Below, piece by piece: positions 54,704 through 64,000 of a stretch of DNA of 64,000 nucleotides. The notes under the pieces are model-generated. The model ran no database searches. It worked only from the letters and a program-made list of their open reading frames with translations, and was not told the DNA's origin. How positions within the stretch are numbered: position 1 is the stretch's first letter; each line of letters begins with the position of its first letter. The stretch is from Pleurodeles waltl (lineage: Eukaryota; Chordata; Amphibia; Caudata; Salamandridae). The translations under genes were made by a program, and so were the position numbers. The DNA lies in assembly GCF_031143425.1 (NCBI RefSeq), contig NC_090437.1, forward strand, positions 1,174,316,863-1,174,380,862, in the 5' to 3' direction.

Positions 54704-57700
54704 GTAAGTGCAATGTATTTTCAGTTCTACTTCTTTTATGCAACTATTGTATTATTTACAAATAATTTGGAATCTGCGATGTAAAGTACTATTCGGAGTA
54801 ATTCCTATTCAAAGCGTTTAGAGAAATGCGAGTCAACAATAAGCTTTTAGAAATAGCAATTTTAAATAAAAGTGGTTATTTACATATTTTTCACTGCTAT
54901 TCCACATAAGCTTATCATAATTGTTCATTTTTGCCATCTGCAAAACGTTAACATGCTACATTCATTCACTGGGACAGAGGAAAGGCATGATTCAGAAACT
55001 ACTTAACAATGAAACTCCTCTCGTTGCAAACTACCCCCCATCAACGAAACAGTATGAGTGGTGGCGGGAGCCACAGTTTTACTGCATTATCATCTATGAT
55101 ATTAGAACAAAACTCATACAGCCAGTATACCACATGTACAGTTAATTCAGGTAGGGTAAATCGCACATTTTGCACATGCACAAATCCGCAAAAACAATTT
55201 TCTGCTACCCAAAATGAGATTTGTGTCAAGTGTGGGTCCCACACAAATAGTATGTTCAGTGGTGGGTGAGGGTTGTGGCAAACAACTTTTAGTACATCAC
55301 CACCTCATTAATTCACAAAGAGATGAGATGCACTGAACACAAATAGTGAGCTCAGTGCCCTGCCATGGAGTGTGCCACGTACAGAGCCAAGTGTATATCT
55401 CATTTTCAGAGAGATGCTGCCATGTCCTCCCAGAGGGCTGCTGCAGGTGGATTGGATTGGTGCAGTGTAGACCAGGAACATTGCAGTCCTTGTACTACCT
55501 ATGTAATACAGGAACTATGAAATACTGATTACCATTCCAACACCTAGATTAGGGTTGAACATGTAAATATAATAATTGACATCTTTGAGTTCTTTAAAAA
55601 CTGAACATTTTCAATGGGTGACTCAAGTATGAGGTTGGGAGTCTTCTGACATCAAAGTGGCTCATGAAAGACAGTGCAGGAGTGAGCAGCAGCGACAAAC
55701 CCACAGCTTTGTCATGAATGTATGCCAGGACTGTATATCCAAGCACAGCATCTGCTCCTGATGACTGGCCCTCCCTCTGTCCCCTTATCCAGATCATAAA
55801 TTGAGTCTTGGAAGCATTCACAGGTTAGTTACTCTGGCCACTTGCTGAGACAAGTAGATCCTTCAGCTTTGTACTCTACTGTTACACTGATGATAGCCAG
55901 CTTGCTGTCTGGCTGGATAACGGTCACAAGACTGTGCTGAGTTGCCACTTCCTTCTAACATATTAACTACACCACACTAAACACTGATAAGTGTCTCTAT
56001 TACAGTGTGACCCGCCAACCTGTGAGCTATAGGTGTGGACCGCCCCTGACCCCTGCTCCTGTGGTCTGCAAGCCTGGCATGTTCTTGGGTGTTTAATTAA
56101 TTATGAAGCCCCAGATTAGCAAACTAACTTCCTTAAGTGTCATGTGTCTAAAAATTTAGAGGAAAACCACTTATTTCCTGCCAATCAATTGCCATAGAAC
56201 AGACTCATGCTGTTAATACATTTACAGTAGAGTTCAAACAACAAAAAGCTACAAAAACCACACAATACACAATACAACGGTAATGCAACAAAATAAATTG
56301 CTAAACCAGCACCAGTTGATATAAAATCTACGGGCATCATTTAGGCCCTGACTATGAGGTGTTGGTGAATTTCAAGTAGGGGTGAGTGTAACTCAAGTAA
56401 TTGCCTGTAGCATAAACAAGCACAATTGTGTAAGATTATGCGGAATTAGGAAAGGAGGATAACCCAGCATTTTACACTTTTTTATTAGCACAAAATGCAC
56501 CCTTCAGTCCAAAATAGCCATGAGGATTAATTTTGTGCCCGGAAAATAGCATTAAATGCAACAGAACACAAATAACAGCAGCCGGCCACAGTCCGTAAAT
56601 TAGTTATTCCTGTGCTTCTGCAGTAGGATTTGTGTGCCATTTAAAAATGTTGTGCCAACTACATGATGAGGTGTAATCATATAATTTTCAATTATTTCAT
56701 ATCGTAAGAGTAATGCGAAGTTACTGAAGTTATTCCGTGTTACTTCGGCGTAATATTTCACGCAGGCATAATTCCGATCTCAATGCAAACAAATTTGCAC
56801 AGGGAATACAAATTCCCAGTTGTGCAATGATGATCACATCCCTGCAGTTTTTCCAGGCAGATTCGTGCAAGATCCTTTTTATGCTGGCCTCTAATTTTGG
56901 GAATCAACTTCCTCTTCAAGATTGGTTTCAGTTCATCTTTCATTCCTAAAAAAAAAACATTTTTCTGTCTGTTGGACTCTATTGTTGGGCTGCTGTTCTT
57001 ACCTTAGCTCCATCAACTGTTTATGTTTACTAGCACTTAGTAAATAGTTTTGAAATAATATATTCACCTTATTTATGTTCATTCCCACTCTGGTTGTATG
57101 AGCACCTCTGTGCTCACCAGACACCTGCATTGTGTAGCTGCGTTATTCGTCAAGAAATAATCTGGATAGCTAAATTTGTTTAGAACATTTGAATCTTGAG
57201 AGTTCTAGTCGGTGCTTGATTTGTAAAATTAATAAATAAGTGCCAGGGCCTGCGTCAGGAGGTCACTGCAGCTTGCACCACCCATTACCACTTCCTGCAC
57301 TGCCAATCACGGTACCTACACAACTACTAAACATCACACTGCTACAAGTGTGCCAACTGAGACTGTTGAGGCTCAAAAGCTATATGAATGGGTTGGAAGG
57401 CAGTCATTAGTTGTTTGTAATGTTTATTGAATGAATAAGCAACTGTTGTTCTGCTCATCTCTAAATTACACAAACAGTGCTACTATGTGGCAGCTGTCAT
57501 AAGTGCCAGTGTTGACTATTCAGTGCCAGTGCCAATTACCTAAAACTAAGCATAGCCATACAGCCCTTCTGCCTTGGTCTATACCAGGTAATAAAGGCCC
57601 TCCCCCTCGTGGAAAGGCTCTTTTATTGCTCAGGTTGAGAGTCTTTAACAACTGATATTGCCCTCAGCGGTGGGCTGTAAGTCTGTGCTATGTGCAGCAT

Positions 57701-58439
57701 GGAAATGGGCACTAGACCAGAGAAGATATATTCAAAATGCATATTATGACAGCAGATGTCATTAAACCCAATATAAATTTGCATGTGTCAATGTGTTCCT
57801 GGAGAAAACGATTCAAACAAAGTTTTGGCTTCTCAGCTCTGTAATAATGTGTGTTACTGTGACTCAACTTACATTGACCTATTAAACATCAGAACATACA
57901 GCACTAAAGAAGCCTGAGATCCATTCTGAAATGATAAACTGTAACAGAGAAATAGATGCACTCCGCAGACTGTTAGGGTGAATCACTATCACAAACAAAT
58001 GTCTGATCTGTTTTTAATCAACTAAAGTGCATTGAATCTAGGACAGCGACCAGAAAATAGTCTTAAAAATTAGTGATTTACTGGAACTTTGAGTCCTTAA
58101 AGAACGTGGTAATCTCTTCATGTTATCTGCCAAAATCGTCAGTAAATGAGATGGAATGGAATGTTGCTATGTGCACACTGCTTAAATTTTAATGTGATAA
58201 TGAAATCCAACTGAGACAGAGTATTAGGCAGAACAAATATGTGTTCAATTAGTTATGTGTTCATATGCTAAGTTAAAGGACGACCTGAATGTTGTCCACC
58301 ATGAACACAAAAGTATATTTTATTGTAGTTAAAAGTTACCAATTAATTGAGCTAGAATACATAGTTAAACTGCGTAAATGTCATTGTAATGATGGGAAGA
58401 AAAGCTCACTAGCTAACTGCTAGGAAAAACACACCTACG
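54704..58439 (+). other. HTRA3: HTRA3 intron after the serine exon, first part
   Basis: Opens with GTAAGT. AT-rich intronic sequence with no recognised gene. A possible dispersed repeat lies at about 57215-57560, where AAGTGCCAGGGCC, AAGTGCCAGTG and CAGTGCCAGTG recur. I looked for the next HTRA3 exon here and did not see it. Confidence 0.55.
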
Positions 58440-58830
58440 TAGCGTCAATCATCAATCTGAACTTCCCACACTGCACTCACATCACACCACACCTGAAGTA
58501 GCTCCACTGGCTCCACATACACAAACGTGCACAATTCATACTCCTCACCCACGCTTTCAAGCCACTTGATAACACTAGCCCAGCATACATCAACAATTGT
58601 ATCTAATTTCACAAACCTTCCAGTCACCTCTGCTCATTTGAACTCCTACTTGCACACATCACACGCATACAGAAAACCAGACCCAATGTTTGAGCCTTCT
58701 CCCTCATCACTCCCAAAAATGTGGAACGACCTGCCACTACACACAAGAGCCTATTCCTCACTACTTGAATTCTACTAGGAGCTGAAGACCTGGCTTTTCT
58801 AGTAGTCCCACTAGGCCATAGGTTTGTTTA
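58440..58830 (+). pseudogene. L2/CR1-like LINE ORF2 C-terminal remnant
   Basis: The + strand reads LHWLHIHKRAQFILLTHAFK (with small differences), then NTSPAYIN, MWNDLPLHTRA and LKTWLF. This is the standard end of L2-type ORF2 (LHWLP…, APAYL…, LWNSLP…, LKTHLF). Frame changes are present between segments. It is 5' truncated, from the same broad group as 42845-44095. Confidence 0.75.
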
Positions 58831-61800
58831 AACTCTCATCTGCTCAGCTCCATGATACTCTGCGAAAAATATCACACTCCACAAATCTTCATAAGATAAC
58901 ATGACATTGAAACTGTGAAGAAGTTCATCAATGTGGGGGCATCCAGATCCAATGAGATGTGGTCCCAGAAGTGGGCAAGAGACAGCTTACAGCTGGGGAG
59001 AAAGCACACTACCTAAAGAAACTGCCAAATAATTGAAATGCATATAAGCATGCAAAGGCTCTTGTGAAATACCAGCAGAATATCACTACATAACAAGTAG
59101 CCATGAAGGTCTAATTTTATCCAGCATTGGCTCAAAAAAAGAACAGTATTTATAACCTTTTATTATTGTACAGCAGGGTTGAGATAGTGAAAACATGCTC
59201 ATAGAATCCTCTAATTTCCTTCAAGCCACTTCACATGTCTTCCAAACTTTCAGAAGAAGCGGAGTACAGGTGATCCTGGAGCAAACATACCATTGAAGTT
59301 TTAAAAACATCAAAACTTGCAAACACATCTGCATGAACCACCATTACAAACCTCATGCAACCCAGTGAAAGAGAAGGGACATCCAGCAATGTTTCAAATA
59401 ACGTCTTATACATATTTAAGTCGAGCGCACAAGCGCTGTGATGTGTTGTAATCTAACTGTGGGCTTTTAACCACGCCCACCGCACGCCCATCAGTATCAC
59501 TTGTTCATGGGCTTACCTTTTAAAAATCCTTTGGTAAATGCTTTAGGTTTCTTCTTCCTTGGGACCGTTTTGTTACGGCCTTGGCCATCGACCCTGTTAC
59601 ATGGATAATTGCATGTTTGCTGAAGCGTTTAACTGAGAGCGAACTTCTTTTTTCTTTTGTGTCTTTCCTTTGTGCTCATGCTCGTGGCGACCGTGGTACT
59701 TTCAATTGACTTGCTTATGTCAACTGTTTTTCTTTTCCTTTTCAATTTATGTGGCAAAAAAAGTCCAGTTAGGAATTTACAATGCTAATAGGTCTAACTA
59801 GAGTAAACGGTCTCCCCATTCCATTGGAAATGCTTGTTTATTTAATGGAGGAAATAGTCAGAAGGACACTGCATCAGAGGGACTCTCCAGAACCTATGGG
59901 GCATAGTGATCATCACAGATATACTATCACATTTAAAGAGAGGAATAGTTGTATCTCACTCCATCCAGGATGCAATCCCACTATCTAACACTATATGACC
60001 TGTTATTCATAGTATTGAAGAGTGGAATTGTGAGGAGGAAAGACCGAACAACTTGTGAATAAAAGTATAAAATGCTAGCCTTAAGGAATACAGGGCTCCA
60101 CAATGATACAGGCTACCTGTCCCTTGGTGGTAAACACATAATAGTGCACCTTGGCAATGATCACATTCGCACTGCCAGTGAACGACCAGGGCTTCTGGAG
60201 GAAATTCTAAGCCACCATTGAGCAACCACCCACCTCCACACACCCATCAGCACCCTTAGCTTCTACAATCGGGTGTTGTCAAGAGCTCCAGAAGGACCCT
60301 CAGCTTCTGTATTCTGCTACTGCCAAAAATTCATAAGTGTCCCTTCTGTATACTGCTGTTGTGAGCCCCTTCTGAAGATGCCCATCAGACACCTGGGAAT
60401 ATTAGGTGGAACATCCTGCCAATCGCTGCATAACCCACGTCATGCACCCATTATCACTCAACAGCTAGTCATGGCTTTCCATGTTGATGCTTTAGTGTAC
60501 TTTATAAACGGGTGTTGGTACAGAGAGATATAGCGCTGCCTAAGGAAAAAATAGCAATTAGCTTTTTTCAGCAATATAGTTGATGAGGTTGTGTTTTACA
60601 CAGTGTGTTTCATGGCACTCCCCACCAATATGCAATCCAAGTAAATACAGCTTTATGCAGTCAGGTTGAATAAGTGCAGTTACTCTGCTGAGCAAGGAAG
60701 CTAATTCAGATATTTGAATACAGGACTAAAACCCAATGCAGCCAAATCCATAAGCAGTAATAAAAACAGGATTTACCAGCTTTTCAGCTGAGATACAGTA
60801 GTGAAATCACATAAGAAAACAAGCACTGGCAAAGAAAAAATGTTTGGGTTTGATGTGAGTAGATGTATTTGCTTTGGTAGGCCTTGTTATGGTATATTCT
60901 TGAATAGGAAAATTGAATTAACAACTTTTTCCAGGTTACACAAAGCTGTAAATAGAACTAGTTTCCAGGAGTAACTTGACAACTTTTGTGAATGTCTGAA
61001 CGAGTAAATCAACATTCTCTTGGGGTGGTAAATGGCCAGGTTCATATTTCCTAATGTATGTAGTGCTTCATATCAATTATCTGAGGCCAGAAAGCACGAA
61101 GTTGTATTCAAGTGACTACCACTCTTTTGAAGTGTGTTTTTAAAGGTCCTAGGAGCAGAGCTAGGCTGGAAACCAAAAGTGGCTCTGGCAAAAGTGCCCC
61201 ACACTACTGGTGGTCAAAGCTAGAGCGGGGGTGATGCAGATATCATATGTTTGAAATGGGTGATACTGGGGATCTTACGATGTTATACCAAGGTCTTTAG
61301 CCACTCTGAGTCATGGAACCAGGGACTCCTCCCATCTGGACCGCTGATGTGCCAGTGTCGTAATAGGGTCTAGTATAAAAGCCTGGTAAAGGAATAGACA
61401 GACCATAAACATTAAACTCCTGTTGTAGCATAGTCTCCTTTGCATGATATAGGCTAGGTCATGGCCTATGGATCTTTTCACCCAGCATTTAAAGGTGTTG
61501 GGACACCTGGCATAAAACTCAAATATAATTTACAGTATGACTCATTTAGCCACACAAATGATACTCCAATCTGAAACAAAGCTCAAAGGGCTGTATTAGA
61601 AATTAATGCTCAGAGTAACATAAATGATTCTCAAAATAGGATTGTAAAGATACAGAATCATTATAGATTGTCTAAACCTCCTAATGAAGTTCAGCGGAAC
61701 TAACATTGAAAACACTAAACACTCATTAATGGCAACACATAGGAGTACTACAAAAACCTGTGAAGAATGAAACTTGCACTGCCTAGTTCTGTTAGTCATT

Positions 61801-63559
61801 TAGTTGTTCTTAGCCTGCATTCTTTAAAAACCTCAATAAAGGATCCCCTACGAATTAGCAAATCCAAGTGGTTCAGCAAGCGGTGAAGAATGGAAGGGAT
61901 TCATCTGACTAACATCCAGTTGAGAAACAGTGTATTAAAGTTCATGGGGCAAGCTGATTTGTCCATCCATCATTCCATATGATGGAAAAAGGGAAATGAC
62001 CAATGGCAAACAGTCATGCGATTCAGACTGCAACATTGGTGAAAATTTTCAGGCTCTTCATGTGAACAATTTCCATCTGTACTCTTCCACGCATTTTTTA
62101 TACAATTATATACACGTGTATTCCACAGGTCCTGTATGTTTGGGCTTCAAAATATAGCAAATAAGCCTGCTAAGCATAAAACCATAGACAATCTATTTCC
62201 AAACTAGCTTTCACATGGAGTATATCTGAAAGAAAGTTCACGTTAGCAAGAATGAGAAAAGCTTTACTGCACTGCCAGAAAGCAGGGTCTTGCAGGTCCC
62301 ACTTAGGCTAATGCAAGTGAATTAAAACAGCACATAAATGTATGCATTTAATATACATTTAACATCTCTAAGCCTTAAATAATTATTAATAAGCTATTAG
62401 ACTTGCTCATGTAACAGCAAAATCAAAATTACAAAAATGTGGTTAACCCTTTCATGTAGCTATAAGTTATTACAACATTCTCAATGTTTACAGGTTACTT
62501 TTAAAATACTTTCCCCTATGAAAACTAATATTGTTTTAATGCAGACTGTTAGTTTACATCATGAACTATAGCATAATGACAAATGAATTCGTCAAACATG
62601 ACATTTAAATGCTATACTACTGCTGACCTAGCGTGAATGCACTCTAAAATGGCTTTCAGTGCACCACTTTACAACTAAACTATTAGTACTTTGATTAACA
62701 TAAGACATAAATTGTCATGCATAGAGGATCTCTGTGAGATGAAGGATATTATTAAAAATGTCTGCTATATTACTCTGTTGATGTGCATCAGTGGGTCCAT
62801 TTGAACCACCCAATAGCAGCCTCTTTAGAAACCTTGCTAAATCACCAAGAGAGCATTATATGGTGTTCCCTCAGGAGCAACGAACAAGAGATTCAAATAC
62901 AGGGCCCATTAAGACACCATACAAATATTCTATGACGTGTGGTATGGAAGGAGAGGGTTTTGACCTTTGACCCTTTACAGCCTCTGTCAGAAAGATACCC
63001 TTACCCATGCCATCCTTTAACTGGATAGTGGTGTTGGACACCCAGGGGGTCAAGGGTAAAATAGACAAGAGGCCTGTGAGTTGCTGTTCGGAAGGTCTTG
63101 ACAGCTTACACAACCCTAGCTGCAGTGGAGGAAGAGGACAGGATGAGAGAACAAGCAATAAAAAAGTGAAAAGCTAAAGTGGGAGAGGAGGAGGAATACA
63201 GGCAAAGATAGTCCCACGTTCTAGGTTGGGAAACTGCAGATGGATCTTTGCAGAAAGGACAAAACTTTTCCTGAAACCAAAGGTAATTGCACAGAACAAA
63301 CACTGATAAACAATTTGATACATAATAGAGCAAGAGCTGACCTATGTGTGAAAATTCAGTAAACTAAACCCTGCTCAGGCAAAATCAAATACCTGTGGCA
63401 TCTTTTTCGTCACTGCACAGGACAACTGAGCTGCAGTGGCAATCTGTGGTCTCATCGGATCCCCCAAAGACCTTTCCATTCAAAGGTGACTTTTTTCAGA
63501 TTAATATAGCTTGAACTCAACCCGAAGATATCGAATCGCTTTACATGAGCACTGGTTAC
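58831..63559. other. Intronic stretch, no gene recognised
   Basis: AT-rich sequence. A block at about 59460-59780 (AACCACGCCCACCGCACGCCC… then TTTTTTCTTTTGTGTC) looks like a dispersed repeat, but I cannot name it. There are no RNA genes and no HTRA3 exon. Confidence 0.45.
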
Positions 63560-63574
63560 ATTATAGAACAACGT

Positions 63575-63660
63575 TTTTATAGACACAGGGAGTTTAAGTG
63601 ATTTGACCAGAATGACAGTATGTTGAGCCAACGCCGAACATAGTCCACCAGCTCGAAGGT
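63575..63660 (-). repeat. MIR-like SINE fragment, reverse orientation
   Basis: GGGAGTTTAAGTGATTTGAC and AGAATGACAG followed by GAGCCAACGCCGAAC resemble the reverse complement of the conserved MIR-type core (GTTAAGTGACTTGCCCAAGGTCA… then CAGAGCCGGGATTCGAAC). It is short and diverged. Confidence 0.4.
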
Positions 63661-64000
63661 CTGCAGCTCTGGCCGGTATGCCAAACGAATCAGATTATGT
63701 TTTGATGAAAGCTGATGTCAAGGCATGACCATTATCACCATAGAATCAGTCTTTCTACAAGTCCCTTTTTATCACTATATCTAAAGCAGTGTTTGGTGTT
63801 TTTGATGGATTATCTGGGATATGTTTCTTCACTTTGATCTTTGGCTCTCCAGAACATGTCCTTCCAGATAGAAAGAGGATGCAGTCTTGTAGTGTCAAAT
63901 GACTCAAACATCAATAGCTGAAGTCACAAGTGCTCATCCACTACTGCCCAATAACAGACACTGCATGACTCAGATGCTGTGAGAAACCATACTATGCACA
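63661..64000. other. Intronic end of the window, nothing recognised
   Basis: No coding motif or repeat seen. Confidence 0.5.

Noticed and set aside
54704..64000. Next HTRA3 exon (after the serine exon)
   Set aside because: I looked for coding of DGEVIGINTLKV-like sequence with splice sites and found none in this stretch.
1..64000. tRNA, rRNA or microRNA genes
   Set aside because: No cloverleaf with intact A and B boxes, no rRNA sequence and no known microRNA was recognised; only SINE tails with weak tRNA ancestry.

Overview
The window looks like vertebrate nuclear DNA, most likely from a salamander and probably a newt. The reasons are one spliced vertebrate gene (HTRA3) with very long introns, no compact gene layout, and a dense mix of LTR elements, LINEs, Penelope-like and MITE-type repeats. 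Several of these (the 3.08 kb LTR family, the TGTTAGAC/TGTTGGAC elements, and the GGGCCAGATGTAGC MITE) resemble families I associate with salamandrid genomes. The species assignment is inference.

The only host gene recognised is HTRA3 on the + strand, a secreted trypsin-like serine protease. Three consecutive coding exons are present: 3573-3795 (catalytic His and Asp), 13224-13418, and a 33-base exon at 54671-54703 (catalytic Ser). The whole catalytic triad is therefore here, but its last residue lies beyond a 41.25 kb intron. The signal peptide/IGFBP/Kazal exons should lie upstream of base 1. The rest of the protease domain and the PDZ domain should lie downstream of base 64000.

Layout. 1-13223 holds MITEs (2950-3107, 4177-4850, 8627-8914), relatives of an LTR-like family, a GAGTGA-type satellite (about 6000-6740), a 90-base tandem array (about 9520-10065), exon 3 and the end of the first intron. 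16200-22655 is a full-length LINE on the minus strand with an exact 17-base target duplication, a 91-base 5' promoter-like tandem array, ORF1 (split by a frame change) and a long uninterrupted endonuclease-reverse transcriptase ORF2. About 23800-29690 is a decayed minus-strand Ty3/Gypsy-type element, interrupted by a 2213-base LTR-like insertion (26317-28529, GTTCT duplications) and a smaller MITE-like insertion. A Penelope-like remnant follows at about 29700-30380. 31528-40618 is a complete LTR element with two 3078-base LTRs and one intact 876-residue Gag-protease ORF but no polymerase, so it is probably non-autonomous. 42845-44095 and 58440-58830 are L2/CR1-type LINE remnants. The remainder is intronic sequence with scattered simple repeats and MITEs.

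The mobile elements do not form a pathway with HTRA3. They are passengers that enlarge its introns. The LINE and the Gypsy element lie antisense to HTRA3. The strongest candidates for something undescribed are the Gag-protease-only LTR element (SAP-like N-terminus, eroded zinc knuckle, Cys-Pro repeat tail, long conserved LTR hairpins) and the LINE with 91-base 5' monomers and no AUG before its endonuclease.
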